From contig NZ_BCVF01000006.1 of NCBI RefSeq assembly GCF_001591605.1, positions 1 to 64,000 on the forward strand: DNA of 64,000 nucleotides. Reading direction: 5' to 3'. Source of the DNA: Bacillus badius NBRC 15713 (GTDB lineage Bacteria; Bacillota; Bacilli; Bacillales; Domibacillaceae). A model generated the notes under the pieces. The model was not told the origin of the DNA. It worked only from the letters and a program-made list of their open reading frames with translations, and searched no databases. Of this stretch, positions 14,809-24,816 are shown one piece after another. The number at the start of each line of letters is the position of its first letter. The first letter of the stretch is position 1. The position numbers and the translations under genes are program-made.

Positions 14809-16059
14809 TTATATGTATTTACTAATTTCCCCAGCAATCGGATGATCCTTAAAGGCAAATCCTTTCACTCGGTACACTTGCTCTTCTTCATCGAATAAGA
14901 TGGAGTCTACAATCGTTTCTGTTTTTAGCTGGGCGAGCAGTTTGCCGGCAGAAGCCGGAATTCGCCCGTTATACGAAGTCATCTGCTCCCTGATCATCCT
15001 TTCGATTACTTCCTTCAGCTTTAAGCGATCCGCTTCATTCACCGCACTGATCAAGATGTTTGCAGAAGCGGAGGAAGGAACAAACTCTTCATGCTGGATA
15101 TCCCTCTTATTATACACTGTCAGTTCAGGCAAATGATCCATTTCTAATTGCTCCAGCAGGCTTCGCACTGTCTCTTGATGCTGCATCAAATCAGGGTTTG
15201 CACTATCCACAACGTGCAGCAGCAAATCGGCTTCACTCACCTCTTCAAGTGTAGAGCGGAAGGCAGCGACCAGCGTTGTCGGCAAGTCTTGAATAAAACC
15301 TACCGTATCAGTTAAAATCGCTTGATAGCCGCTCGGCAAAACCAATTTGCGTGTTAAAGGATCAAGCGTGGCAAATAACTGGTTTTCCTCCAATGAATCA
15401 GCCGCCGTTAACCTGTTAAACAAGGTAGACTTTCCGGCATTTGTATAGCCGACAAGCGCAATTTGAAACGCCCGGTTCTTTTTGCGCCGGCTTCGATACC
15501 GTTCACGATGATGGACGATTGTATGCAGCTGCCGCTTAATTTCATCAATGCGCCGGCGAATATGGCGCCGGTCGCTTTCCAGCTTTGTTTCGCCCGGTCC
15601 CCTCGTTCCAATACCTCCGCCAAGACGGGAAAGGGCAGTTCCTTGTCCGGAGAGCCGCGGCAGCAAGTATTGCAGCTGGGCAAGCTCCACCTGCAGCTGT
15701 CCCTCTCTTGAACGGGCGCGCCGAGCAAAAATATCAAGGATTAATTGTGTCCGGTCAATCACTCTAGCCGAAAATTCCGCAGATAAATTTCTGATTTGGC
15801 TCGGAGACAGCTCGCCATTGAAAATAATCAGATCCGGCTCCAGCTCCTCTTCCAGCCTTTTTAACTCTTCCACTTTTCCTTTGCCGATGTAGGTGCCCGG
15901 ATGAATGCGCTCTCTCTTTTGTGTGATCATCGCTAACGATTCGCCTTGCGCCGTTTCTATCAATGATTTTAATTCTTGCATGGAATATAAAAATTGTTCG
16001 GTATCATCGGTCAACTGACACCCGGCAAGGATCACTTTCTCTTTCTCCATTTTTGTCAA
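14809..16059 (-). CDS. hflX: Ribosome-associated GTPase HflX
   Basis: 416 residues. N-terminal nucleotide-binding domain ([10 protein letters not shown] near 57), glycine-rich loop ([19 protein letters not shown]), then G domain with [14 protein letters not shown] and NKRD motifs, and a short C-terminal domain. HflX splits stalled 70S ribosomes, especially under heat or antibiotic stress. A TTG start at 16059 is supported by AAGGAA six bases upstream; the ATG nine bases later is the alternative. Confidence 0.94.
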   Translation of the reverse strand: MTKMEKEKVILAGCQLTDDTEQFLYSMQELKSLIETAQGESLAMITQKRERIHPGTYIGKGKVEELKRLEEELEPDLIIFNGELSPSQIRNLSAEFSARVIDRTQLILDIFARRARSREGQLQVELAQLQYLLPRLSGQGTALSRLGGGIGTRGPGETKLESDRRHIRRRIDEIKRQLHTIVHHRERYRSRRKKNRAFQIALVGYTNAGKSTLFNRLTAADSLEENQLFATLDPLTRKLVLPSGYQAILTDTVGFIQDLPTTLVAAFRSTLEEVSEADLLLHVVDSANPDLMQHQETVRSLLEQLEMDHLPELTVYNKRDIQHEEFVPSSASANILISAVNEADRLKLKEVIERMIREQMTSYNGRIPASAGKLLAQLKTETIVDSILFDEEEQVYRVKGFAFKDHPIAGEISKYI

Positions 16060-16246
16060 TTAGTTTCCTTCTTTCCTTTATCATTTTCTTCCATCCATCT
16101 TACCAAAAACCAGACTAAAATACGAATTGCCGGGCATTCACTAATAAAAACAAATTTTTTTCCTCTTCTGAAAAGATAAGCTGGTTCTTTAGCCATTCCA
16201 ATACTATAATAAATTGCCGGGAACACTTTCGTAAGGGGGAACTTCT

Positions 16247-16855
16247 GTGGAATTTACTTGGGATATTTTTACAGTTATCGGCACAATCGCATTTGCTATT
16301 TCCGGAGCGATTGTGGCAATGGAAGAAGATTACGATGTATTTGGAATATATATATTAGGCATGATTACGGCTTTTGGCGGCGGAGCTATCCGCAACTTAT
16401 TAATCGGGGTACCTGTTTCCGCTTTATGGGAGCAAGGAGACTTTTTCCAGATCGCCCTCTTATCGATTACGGCGACTATTCTTTTTCCGCATAATATGCT
16501 TAAGCACTGGCCGGTATGGGGAAACTTCTTTGATGCGATCGGTTTATCCGCTTTTGCCGTGCAAGGTGCTTTGTATGCAGTCGGCATGAATCATCCGATC
16601 AGCGCCGTCATCGTAGCGGCAGTCCTGACCGGCAGCGGCGGCGGACTTGTGCGTGACCTGCTGGCGGGCAGGAAGCCTGCTCTTTTGCATAATGAAATTT
16701 ACGGTCTGTGGGCTGCACTGGCAGGCCTGCTCATCGGACTGAGCATCACAACTGCACCCGTTGAGTTGATCATACTTTTTATAGCGATTACCGTTCTCCG
16801 GGTATTATCTTATAAATTAAAATGGAAGCTGCCAAAGAGGGAACTTCATCAATAA
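16247..16855 (+). CDS. TRIC-type cation channel family membrane protein (UPF0126)
   Basis: 202 residues with six to seven hydrophobic helices. Starts at GTG with AAGGGGG upstream. The two repeats each have a glycine-rich GGG-R motif (TAFGGGAIRNLLIG and TGSGGGLVRDLLAG), the hallmark of the bacterial trimeric intracellular cation channel family. Probably a monovalent cation channel of the cell membrane. It is a lone rightward gene between hflX and the leucine operon. Confidence 0.88.
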   Translation: MEFTWDIFTVIGTIAFAISGAIVAMEEDYDVFGIYILGMITAFGGGAIRNLLIGVPVSALWEQGDFFQIALLSITATILFPHNMLKHWPVWGNFFDAIGLSAFAVQGALYAVGMNHPISAVIVAAVLTGSGGGLVRDLLAGRKPALLHNEIYGLWAALAGLLIGLSITTAPVELIILFIAITVLRVLSYKLKWKLPKRELHQ

Positions 16856-16860
16856 ATGAG

Positions 16861-16916
16861 AAAAAGGGACCGTCCCGAAAAGTCATTTTTCATGACCTTT
16901 CGGAACAGCCCTTTTT
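16861..16916. terminator. Bidirectional terminator between TRIC gene and scoB
   Basis: A long imperfect hairpin with outer arms AAAAAGGG and CCCTTTTT and inner TCCCGAAA/TTTCGGAAC pairing serves the convergent genes on both sides. Confidence 0.85.
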
Positions 16917-16921
16917 CTTTA

Positions 16922-17575
16922 TCAAAAAGCATTCAGCTGTACGCTTTCTGAAACAGTCAGTTCCGCTTCCGTGCATTCAAGAATTTCCTCTACCGAATAT
17001 CCTTCGGCCACCTCCATAAGCTTCAGGCCGGCTGGCGTGACATCCATAACTGCTCTGTCTGTTATAATGCGCTGAACGACTCCTTTGCCGGTTAAAGGAA
17101 GCTGGCACTCTTTTAAAATTTTAGATTGGCCATGCTTATTCACATGATCCATAATCACAATCGTTTTTCGGGCACCATGAACAAGATCCATGGCTCCTCC
17201 CATTCCTTTGACCATTTTTCCGGGAATCATCCAGTTAGCCAAATCACCGCTTTGGGAAACCTCCATACCGCCCAAAATAGCCACATCAATATGGCCGCCG
17301 CGGATCATCGCAAAGGATTCAGAACTATCAAAGTAAGCCGCTCCGGAGATCGCTGTTACTGTCTCTTTTCCGGCGTTGATTAAATCGGCATCTACTTCTT
17401 CTTCCTTCGGATAGGGACCTATGCCAAGCAGACCGTTTTCTGACTGCAGTACGACTTCTTTGTTTTCCGAAATAAAGTTAGCAACTAATGTCGGCATTCC
17501 AATGCCTAAATTCACGTAATCGCCGCTTGCAATCTCCTTTTCTGCACGCCTTGCAATCTTCTCTCTTGTATCCAT
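16922..17575 (-). CDS. scoB: Succinyl-CoA:3-ketoacid CoA-transferase subunit B
   Basis: 217 residues from ATG 17575 (AAAGGAGG seven bases upstream; the frame is open further upstream into scoA). Class I CoA-transferase beta subunit with the catalytic glutamate in [10 protein letters not shown] and the [10 protein letters not shown] loop. With ScoA it activates acetoacetate, the end product of leucine breakdown, to acetoacetyl-CoA. Last gene of the operon, 13 nt after scoA. Confidence 0.94.
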   Translation of the reverse strand: MDTREKIARRAEKEIASGDYVNLGIGMPTLVANFISENKEVVLQSENGLLGIGPYPKEEEVDADLINAGKETVTAISGAAYFDSSESFAMIRGGHIDVAILGGMEVSQSGDLANWMIPGKMVKGMGGAMDLVHGARKTIVIMDHVNKHGQSKILKECQLPLTGKGVVQRIITDRAVMDVTPAGLKLMEVAEGYSVEEILECTEAELTVSESVQLNAF

Positions 17576-17588
17576 CCATATCCCTCCT

Positions 17589-18278
17589 TTATTGGCGAGT
17601 GGTTTTTCGTTCAATTCGTTTTTCCTGATCTCCCTGAATCAAGGCCTGCACGTAAATGCCTGGTGTATGAATATGATCCGGTTTGAGCTCTCCGGTTTCC
17701 ACAATCTCCTCTGCTTCCGCGATCGTCACTTTTCCGGCAGCCGCAATCATCGGATTAAAGTTTCGGGCAGTTTTATTATAAAGAAGGTTGCCTTTCTTAT
17801 CTGCCTTCCAAGCTCTCACTAAACTGAAATCGGCAGTTAAAGCTTCCTCAAGCAAATACTCTTTTCCGTTAAACTCCCGTACTTCCTTTCCTTCAGCAAT
17901 AGGGGTTCTCACGCCGGCTGGTGTATAAAAAGCCGGGATGCCGGCACCGCCAGCCCGGATTTTCTCCGCCAGCGTCCCTTGAGGCGTTAATTCTACTTCT
18001 ATTTCTCCTGCAAGCATTTGCCGCTCAAACTCTTTATTTTCTCCAACATAGGAACCAACGATTTTTTTAATCTGTTTATTCCTTAATAACAGCCCAAGCC
18101 CCCAGTCATCTACTCCACAGTTATTGGAAATGATCGTTAAGTCCTTCACTCCAGAGTCAGCAAGCGCTTTAATCAGGTTTTCAGGTATTCCGCATAAACC
18201 AAAGCCGCCAACCATCACCGTCATTCCGTCTTTAATGCCGGACACCGCTTCCTGAAAGCTCGTGTAGATTGTTTTCAT
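17589..18278 (-). CDS. scoA: Succinyl-CoA:3-ketoacid CoA-transferase subunit A
   Basis: 229 residues; CoA-transferase alpha subunit with [14 protein letters not shown] near residue 21 and [16 protein letters not shown] near 110. Forms a heterotetramer with ScoB. ATG start preceded by AAGGAGG, 18 nt after the carboxyltransferase stop, so it belongs to the leucine operon here. In B. subtilis scoAB lies elsewhere. Confidence 0.94.
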   Translation of the reverse strand: MKTIYTSFQEAVSGIKDGMTVMVGGFGLCGIPENLIKALADSGVKDLTIISNNCGVDDWGLGLLLRNKQIKKIVGSYVGENKEFERQMLAGEIEVELTPQGTLAEKIRAGGAGIPAFYTPAGVRTPIAEGKEVREFNGKEYLLEEALTADFSLVRAWKADKKGNLLYNKTARNFNPMIAAAGKVTIAEAEEIVETGELKPDHIHTPGIYVQALIQGDQEKRIERKTTRQ

Positions 18279-18296
18279 CCCGTTTCCCTCCTTTTA

Positions 18297-19835
18297 TTAA
18301 ACAGGATTTACTCCATGTTTACGATCAGTGAACACCATATACTTAGACATATAGACATCGAGCCGGGCGGAAAGTTCCTCGCGAAGCCGGTTCGGTTCCA
18401 CTACACCGTCAATGATTAACTCAGAGGCTAGGCGATAAATGTCAATGTCTTGCCGATATTCTTCTCTTTTTTCATTGATAAAGGCGGCGCGTTCTTCCTC
18501 TGGCAATGAAGCAATCTTATTTGCATAAACGGCATTAACTGCAGCTTCCGGCCCCATTACCGCAATTTGCGCTGTCGGCAGCGCCAAGCAGCAATCCGGC
18601 TCAAATGCCGGACCAGCCATGGCATACAAACCAGCCCCATAGGCCTTACGGACAATGACGGTCAGCTTAGGCACTGTCGCCTCACTCATGGCAAAAATCA
18701 TTTTGGCTCCATGACGGATAATTCCGGCCTTTTCGACATTGGTGCCAATCATAAAGCCCGGCACATCGGCCAAGAATAAGAGCGGAATATGGAACGCGTC
18801 ACACAAGCTAATAAACTTAGCCGCTTTATCAGCCGAATCATGAAACAGCACTCCCCCTTTTACGCGAGGCTGGTTGGCGATAATGCCGACCGGCTGTCCG
18901 TTGATCCGGCCCAGCCCGGTAATCAGTTCAGCGGCAAATAATTTCTTAATTTCACAGAAACTATCTTCGTCGACCAAGCGTTCAATCAACTGATGCATAT
19001 CGAACGGGGCATTTTGATTTTTGGGAATAAGCTCTTCGATTGATTTTTCAAAAGCAGCCGGCATTTTGGGCTCTTGAGGAGACGGTTTCCCTGTGTAGTT
19101 ATCAGGAAAATAAGTTAAATATTTTTTCGCATATTCAATCGCTTCTTCTTCTGTCTTAGCAAGCACATCCCCGCAGCCGGAAACTGAGCAGTGCATTTTC
19201 GCGCCGCCCATTTGTTCAAGCGTTACTTTTTCGCCAATAACCATTTCCGCCATGCGCGGCGATCCGAGATACATGGAAGCATTGCCCTCCACCATGACCA
19301 CAATGTCACAAAAAGCAGGAATATAGGCTCCCCCGGCAGCGGAAGGTCCAAATAACAGACAAACTTGCGGCACTTTTCCGGATAATTTCACCTGATTATA
19401 AAAAATGCGGCCGGCTCCTCTGCGTCCCGGAAACATTTCCAGCTGATCGGTAATCCTGGCTCCCGCTGAATCGACAAGATAAAGCATCGGGCACCGCAGC
19501 TTTTCCGCTGTCTCTTGGATACGGATAATTTTTTCTACCGTTCTCTTGCCCCACGATCCTGCTTTCACTGTTGAATCATTGGCCATCACACATACTGTGC
19601 GCCCATTTATTTTTCCAACGCCCGTTACAACGCCATCTGCCGGCAAATCCCCGGCAAGCACGTTGGCAAATAATCCGTCTTCTGCCTCTAGCCCATTATC
19701 AAAAAGCAGCTGCAGACGGTTCCGGACGAACAGCTTGCCCTGCTCCTTGTTTTTCTCATGATATTTCTCCTGTCCGCCCGTTAAGACCGATTCCAGCTTT
19801 TCTTGGTAGTCTGTTTTTACTCCCGTTTCGTTCAT
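18297..19835 (-). CDS. yngE: Methylcrotonyl-CoA-type carboxylase, carboxyltransferase subunit (YngE)
   Basis: 512 residues from ATG 19835, which has GAGGAGA upstream and lies 10 nt after the preceding stop; the frame is open further into yngF but without an initiation signal. Acyl-CoA carboxylase beta-type domains with DSAGARI near 145 and RVKGGVLFHDSADKAAKFI in the C-terminal half. With YngH and the biotin carrier it carboxylates 3-methylcrotonyl-CoA. Substrate inferred from operon context. Confidence 0.92.
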   Translation of the reverse strand: MNETGVKTDYQEKLESVLTGGQEKYHEKNKEQGKLFVRNRLQLLFDNGLEAEDGLFANVLAGDLPADGVVTGVGKINGRTVCVMANDSTVKAGSWGKRTVEKIIRIQETAEKLRCPMLYLVDSAGARITDQLEMFPGRRGAGRIFYNQVKLSGKVPQVCLLFGPSAAGGAYIPAFCDIVVMVEGNASMYLGSPRMAEMVIGEKVTLEQMGGAKMHCSVSGCGDVLAKTEEEAIEYAKKYLTYFPDNYTGKPSPQEPKMPAAFEKSIEELIPKNQNAPFDMHQLIERLVDEDSFCEIKKLFAAELITGLGRINGQPVGIIANQPRVKGGVLFHDSADKAAKFISLCDAFHIPLLFLADVPGFMIGTNVEKAGIIRHGAKMIFAMSEATVPKLTVIVRKAYGAGLYAMAGPAFEPDCCLALPTAQIAVMGPEAAVNAVYANKIASLPEEERAAFINEKREEYRQDIDIYRLASELIIDGVVEPNRLREELSARLDVYMSKYMVFTDRKHGVNPV

Positions 19836-19845
19836 TGCTGTCTCC

Positions 19846-20637
19846 TCACTTTCCTCTGTATGTTGGTGTCCGCTTCTCTGCAAATGCTTGCAGTCCTTCA
19901 AGCCTATCCTCTGTCGGAATAAGTGTGTTATACGCCAGCTTTTCAATTTGCAAACCTGTTGCAATGTCGGTCTGCATTCCGTGGTTAACTGCCGTTTTTG
20001 CCTGGAACAATGCAAGCGGCGCATTCACGGCCATCTCCTTCGCCAAATGAACAGCCGTTTCCAGCAAGCTTTCCGGAGAGGCAATATGTTCCACAAGACC
20101 AATTTGTTCCGCCTGATTAGAGGTAATCCGCCGGGCGGTAAAAATCAATTCCTTGGCTTTTCCAACTCCAATCAGCCGCGGCAGTCTTTGGGTGCCGCCG
20201 GCTCCCGGAATAATTGCGAGCGAGGTTTCGGTTAATCCCAATTTTGCATGGCTGGCTGCAATTCGGATATCACAAGCTAAGGCAAGCTCAAGCCCTCCTC
20301 CAAAAGCCGCCCCGTTGATAGCGGCGATGACTGGCTGCGGCAATGCTTCTACTTCATTGATCACTGAACCAATCAAGCCGACAATGTGCCGCACCTGCGC
20401 CTCGTCCATTCCCTTTCTTTCTTTTAAATCGGCACCTGCGCAAAACGCTTTTTCACCCGCCCCCGTCAAGATCACCACACGGATTTTCGGATCATTCTTC
20501 ATATTGTAAAGAGCGTCGTGAAGGTCGTATAAAAGCTCTTTGGATAAGGAATTAGCGGCCTGTGGACGGTTGAGTGTCAAGACGGCAATCCCTTGCTCCA
20601 GCTTTTTTAATTGAACCGTTTCACCCACATGCTTCAC
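19846..20637 (-). CDS. yngF: Enoyl-CoA hydratase family, probable methylglutaconyl-CoA hydratase (YngF)
   Basis: 263 residues of the crotonase fold: oxyanion-hole segments GAGEKAFCAGADLKE and ALPQPVIAAINGAAFGGG, catalytic glutamate region ETSLAIIPGAGGTQRL. Likely hydrates 3-methylglutaconyl-CoA to HMG-CoA, the step between YngE and YngG. The GTG start at 20637 overlaps the yngG stop as GTGA; a GTG nine bases later, better spaced from GGGTG, is the alternative. Confidence 0.9.
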   Translation of the reverse strand: MKHVGETVQLKKLEQGIAVLTLNRPQAANSLSKELLYDLHDALYNMKNDPKIRVVILTGAGEKAFCAGADLKERKGMDEAQVRHIVGLIGSVINEVEALPQPVIAAINGAAFGGGLELALACDIRIAASHAKLGLTETSLAIIPGAGGTQRLPRLIGVGKAKELIFTARRITSNQAEQIGLVEHIASPESLLETAVHLAKEMAVNAPLALFQAKTAVNHGMQTDIATGLQIEKLAYNTLIPTEDRLEGLQAFAEKRTPTYRGK

Positions 20638-21542
20638 CCTCTCTCTGCTTTGCGGTATAGTTCCAGTTGCCTGCTCGTTAACGATCTTCCAAGCAAGGAT
20701 TCCATCAGCTCTCCGGCCTCAAGCAAACGCTCCATTTGAATCCCTGTTTCAATGCCCATCGCCTGGAGCATGTAGAGTAAATCCTCGGTCGCTACATTAC
20801 CGGAGGCACCCTTGGCATACGGACAGCCGCCTAATCCTCCTAAAGAGCTGTCAAACGTATGAATGCCCATTTCAAGAGATTTTGAAATGTTCGCCAGAGC
20901 CGTGCCTCTTGTGTCATGAAAATGCATAGCAAGACGGTCATTAGAAAATTCAGGAATCAATACCTCCAGCAAGCGCTCTACATCCGGAGGTACAGCAACG
21001 CCAATCGTTTCGCCGAGCGACAATTCATCAATTCCCATATCAAACAACCGGGCGCTAATCTCTCTAACTTGTTCAGGCGAGATAGCACCTTCATACGGAC
21101 AGGCAATAACGGTCGATAAATATCCGCGCACTGTTTTTCCAGACGCTTTCGCCTCGGTTACTACTTCTTTCAGCACCGGCAGCGTTTCGGCAATGGACTT
21201 GTTAATATTGTTTTTGTTATGTGACTCGCTGGCTGACATGAATACGCTGACTTCATCTACACCCGCGTCAAGCGCTCTTCGCAATCCGTGCCTATTCGGA
21301 ACGAGGGCTGCATATGTAATGCCCGGCTTTCTCTGGATGGAAGAGAGAACCTCCGCAGCATCTGCCAGCTGCGGAATCCATTTTGGATGAACAAAAGAAG
21401 TGACTTCAATATAGGACAGCCCGCTTTCTGAAAGCCGGTCGATCCAAGCTGCCTTATTTTCTGTACTCACTTGATGCGGTTCATTTTGCAAACCATCGCG
21501 GGGCCCTACCTCTTTAATGATCACTTTTTCAGGAAGTTTCAA
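20634..21542 (-). CDS. yngG: Hydroxymethylglutaryl-CoA lyase
   Basis: 302 residues, the usual length. TIM-barrel lyase with EVGPRDGLQNE at residues 11-21, metal-site HFHDTRG near 207 and signature GLGGCPYAKGASGNVATED with the active-site cysteine. Cleaves HMG-CoA to acetyl-CoA and acetoacetate, which ScoAB then activates. Confidence 0.95.
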   Translation of the reverse strand: MKLPEKVIIKEVGPRDGLQNEPHQVSTENKAAWIDRLSESGLSYIEVTSFVHPKWIPQLADAAEVLSSIQRKPGITYAALVPNRHGLRRALDAGVDEVSVFMSASESHNKNNINKSIAETLPVLKEVVTEAKASGKTVRGYLSTVIACPYEGAISPEQVREISARLFDMGIDELSLGETIGVAVPPDVERLLEVLIPEFSNDRLAMHFHDTRGTALANISKSLEMGIHTFDSSLGGLGGCPYAKGASGNVATEDLLYMLQAMGIETGIQMERLLEAGELMESLLGRSLTSRQLELYRKAERG

Positions 21543-21554
21543 GGGATGTTCCTC

Positions 21555-21767
21555 CTATTCCACATCAACGAGGCGATCCGCTTCGTTGACAAAATCTCCT
21601 TCACTCACATGGATTTTTTGAACGGTGCCGTCTTCCTCAGCGGCAATAGGAATTTCCATTTTCATAGATTCTAAAATGACGACATCCTGGCCCGCTTTCA
21701 CTTCTTCCCCTTCCGCTACAAGAACTTTCCATACGTTTCCTGCCATACTCGCTTGTACTGTTGCCAC
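21555..21767 (-). CDS. yngHB: Biotin/lipoyl carrier protein of the carboxylase
   Basis: 70 residues, a single biotinyl domain with the lysine acceptor in ESMKME (residues 33-38). A separate small carrier gene between the biotin carboxylase and HMG-CoA lyase genes is as in the B. subtilis yng operon. It shuttles carboxybiotin between YngH and YngE. Confidence 0.94.
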   Translation of the reverse strand: MATVQASMAGNVWKVLVAEGEEVKAGQDVVILESMKMEIPIAAEEDGTVQKIHVSEGDFVNEADRLVDVE

Positions 21768-21780
21768 GGCTATCTCTCCT

Positions 21781-23139
21781 TTAATTCGTTGTTGTTAATT
21801 CCGGCAAATAATATTGGTTCACAAAATCAGTCGTTGTGATCCCTGCTAAAAACTGCTGATGGCTGATGACTTTTCTCAGCATCGGCAAATTCGTTTTAAT
21901 GCCTTCAATTTTATATTCATCCAACGCTTTTTGCATGCGGCGGCACGCTTCCTCCCTTGTCGGTCCCCACGCAATCAGCTTGCCGATCATCGGATCATAA
22001 AAAGGGGTAACGGCGGAGCCTGATTCAACCGCACATTCATGGCGGATTCCTTCCCCTTCCGGCAACTCCAGCGCAGTAATTTGTCCCGGTGAAGGGAAGA
22101 ACGTTTTCGGATCCTCTGCATAAATGCGCACTTCAATTGCATGCCCGCTGCGCTTTACTTCCTCGCGTGTCAATTGCAGCTTCTCGCCGGCTGCCACTTT
22201 TAGTTGCTGTTCTACAAGATCAAGGCCGGTGATTTCCTCTGTGACTGGATGTTCCACCTGCAGGCGGGTGTTCATTTCAAGAAAATAAAAGTTTTCTTCT
22301 TTATCAACTAAAAACTCAATCGTTCCTGCATTCGTATAGTCAATATGATGGGCTGCCTTTACTGCGGCATCCAGCATTTTCGTTCTCGTTTCTTCACTGA
22401 TAAATGGTGAGACAGCCTCTTCTACTACTTTCTGGTTGCGGCGCTGAATCGAGCATTCCCGCTCCCAGAGAGGGATGATATGGCCATGGCTATCTGCAAG
22501 TATCTGTACTTCCACATGGTGAGGCTCTTGAATATACTTTTCCAAAAACATATCGCCGTTGCCAAAGAATGATTCTGCTCTTTTTTTGTTGCCTGCAAAA
22601 GCCTTCACCAGTTCTTCTTCGGAATGAACCAGCTGCATTCCAATACCGCCGCCGCCTGCTGACGCCTTCAGCATAAGCGGGTAGCCGACAGACTCCGCTG
22701 CTGCTTTTGCCTCCTCTTCATCCTGGAGAGCAACGTTGATCCCTTCAATAATCGGAACACCTGCCTGCTTCATTGTTTTCCGCGCTTCAATTTTGCTGCC
22801 CATCGCAGCTAGAATCGCCGGCGCAGGACCAATAAAGGCCAGCCCCTCATCCAAGCACTTTTGCGCAAAAGACGCATTCTCTGACAATAAGCCATAGCCC
22901 GGGTGAACAGCCTCTGCCCCGCTTTTCTTAGCGATGCGTATCATTTCATCAGCGTTTAAATAACTGAGATTCACCTGGGGCTTGCCGATGCAGTACGCTT
23001 CGTCTGCCTCCCGGACAAACAAAGCGTTCTCATCTGCCTCGGAATAAACCGCTACCGTTTTTACTCCCATCTGTTTACATGTACGAATAATACGCGAGGC
23101 AATTTCGCCGCGGTTAGCAATTAATATTTTAGAAAACAA
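21781..23139 (-). CDS. yngH: Biotin carboxylase subunit (YngH)
   Basis: 452 residues. ATP-grasp biotin carboxylase: KILIANRGEIASRI at the N-terminus, glycine-rich loop KASAGGGGIGM, EKYIQEPHHVEVQI, and the catalytic EMNTRLQVEHPVTE. Carboxylates the neighbouring carrier using ATP and bicarbonate. Similar to AccC, but its placement in a catabolic operon with its own carrier and transferase assigns it to methylcrotonyl-CoA carboxylation. Confidence 0.94.
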   Translation of the reverse strand: MFSKILIANRGEIASRIIRTCKQMGVKTVAVYSEADENALFVREADEAYCIGKPQVNLSYLNADEMIRIAKKSGAEAVHPGYGLLSENASFAQKCLDEGLAFIGPAPAILAAMGSKIEARKTMKQAGVPIIEGINVALQDEEEAKAAAESVGYPLMLKASAGGGGIGMQLVHSEEELVKAFAGNKKRAESFFGNGDMFLEKYIQEPHHVEVQILADSHGHIIPLWERECSIQRRNQKVVEEAVSPFISEETRTKMLDAAVKAAHHIDYTNAGTIEFLVDKEENFYFLEMNTRLQVEHPVTEEITGLDLVEQQLKVAAGEKLQLTREEVKRSGHAIEVRIYAEDPKTFFPSPGQITALELPEGEGIRHECAVESGSAVTPFYDPMIGKLIAWGPTREEACRRMQKALDEYKIEGIKTNLPMLRKVISHQQFLAGITTTDFVNQYYLPELTTTN

Positions 23140-23158
23140 CTGGATCGCTCCCTCCGTT

Positions 23159-24793
23159 TTACTTCAATAAGCTCATCGATTGTTCACGCAATTTAAACTT
23201 TTGGATTTTTCCAGAGGCTGTCATCGGATACTCCTTTGTAAACCGAATATGTTTCGGGATTTTGTGGCGGGAAATTTTGTCCTTAAAGTAGTCTTTAATT
23301 TCATCCGCAGAAGCTGTTTCTCCCTCCTTGAGGATAATCCAGGCTATTAATTCCTCCCCGTATTTTTCATCCGGCACTCCTATGACTTGTGCATCCAATA
23401 TTTTTGGGTGAGTATACAGGAATTCTTCAATCTCGCGCGGATAAATATTTTCGCCGCCGCGGATAATCATATCTTTTAAACGGCCTGTCACCCGGATATA
23501 TCCATTCTCATCCATCACGGCGAGATCCCCCGTGTGAAGCCATCCTTCTTCATCAATCGCTTCTTTTGTAGCCTCGAGGTTGTTGTAATATCCCTTCATG
23601 ACATGGTAGCCCCTCGTACACAGCTCCCCCTGCCTGTTGGGCGGAAGCTCCCTTGATGAACCAGGTTCTACAATTTTGACTTCCACGTCCGGCAGCGCCC
23701 TCCCCACTGTTTCGACGCGCAGCTCTACCGGATCATTCGTCCTTGTCTGTGTAATCACCGGCGAGGACTCCGTTTGGCCGTAACAAATGGTGATTTCCTC
23801 CATATTCATCATATTCATGACAGCCTTCATGACCTCTACCGGACAGTTAGAGCCTGCCATTACACCGGTACGAAGGCTCGATAAATCATAGTTTGAGAAA
23901 TTCGGGTGATTAAGCTCCGCAATAAACATCGTCGGCACCCCATGCAAAGCCGTGCATTTTTCCGCTTCCACTGTTGTCAGCACTGCTTCCGGATCAAACT
24001 CCTGCACCGGCACCATCGTGGCTCCGACAGTAACGCAGGCCATTGTTCCGATCACGCATCCGAAACAATGAAAAAACGGGACAGGAATACAAAGGCGGTC
24101 TTGCTCTGTTAACTCCATGCAGCCGGCAATATGAAAAGCATTGTTAATCAAGTTGCTGTGTGTCAGCATGACGCCTTTCGGGAAACCGGTCGTTCCGGAT
24201 GTATACTGCATATTAATGACTTCATCCGGTTCGAGCTCGGCTGTCCGCGCATCCAGCTGCTCCTCGGTCACTCGTTCAGCCAGTTCTAAAATATCCGCCC
24301 AATTGTAGGTGCCGCTGTATGTTTTCTCACTTAACACCACCACGTTTTTCAGCAGAGGCAGCCGTTTCGATGATAGTTTCCCAGGTTCAGATGAATAGAG
24401 CTCTGGACAAATTTCATAGATCGTATCGATATATGAATTTCCGCGGTAATCTTCAATCAAAACGAGCGTCTGGCTCTCTGACTGCTGCAGCAAATACTCA
24501 AGTTCAGCGGCTCGGTAGTTCGTATTGACCGTTACTAAAACGGCGCCCATTTTTCCCGTGGCAAATTGCAGGGTCACCCATTCAGGCACATTTGTCGCCC
24601 AAACAGCTATGTGTTCGCCTTTATCAATGTCAAGCGCCATTAAACCGCGGGCAGCTTTCCGGCATAGCCGATCAAATTCGCTGTATGTGTACCGGAGATT
24701 GCGATCTGGATAGACAAGTGCTTCATGTTGCGGAAGTTGTTTGGCTCTTTTCGCTAATAGTCCTCCGACTGTTTCTTGGATCAATTCGCTCAT
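23159..24793 (-). CDS. yngI: Acyl-CoA synthetase (AMP-forming, YngI type)
   Basis: 544 residues of the ANL superfamily: P-loop YTSGTTGFPKGV, YGQTE, TGDLAVMDENGY and the C-terminal lysine in MTASGKIQKFKLRE. Activates a short or branched acid to its CoA ester; the exact acid is not evident, though the operon suggests isovalerate or a related branched acid. Located between the dehydrogenase and biotin carboxylase genes. Confidence 0.9.
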   Translation of the reverse strand: MSELIQETVGGLLAKRAKQLPQHEALVYPDRNLRYTYSEFDRLCRKAARGLMALDIDKGEHIAVWATNVPEWVTLQFATGKMGAVLVTVNTNYRAAELEYLLQQSESQTLVLIEDYRGNSYIDTIYEICPELYSSEPGKLSSKRLPLLKNVVVLSEKTYSGTYNWADILELAERVTEEQLDARTAELEPDEVINMQYTSGTTGFPKGVMLTHSNLINNAFHIAGCMELTEQDRLCIPVPFFHCFGCVIGTMACVTVGATMVPVQEFDPEAVLTTVEAEKCTALHGVPTMFIAELNHPNFSNYDLSSLRTGVMAGSNCPVEVMKAVMNMMNMEEITICYGQTESSPVITQTRTNDPVELRVETVGRALPDVEVKIVEPGSSRELPPNRQGELCTRGYHVMKGYYNNLEATKEAIDEEGWLHTGDLAVMDENGYIRVTGRLKDMIIRGGENIYPREIEEFLYTHPKILDAQVIGVPDEKYGEELIAWIILKEGETASADEIKDYFKDKISRHKIPKHIRFTKEYPMTASGKIQKFKLREQSMSLLK

Positions 24794-24816
24794 TGCACCC
24801 TTCCCCCTCTTATCTT

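Noticed and set aside
19836-20024. N-terminal extension of the carboxyltransferase frame into yngF
   Set aside because: Reads the yngF coding sequence in another frame; the ATG at 19835 has the ribosome site and matches family length.
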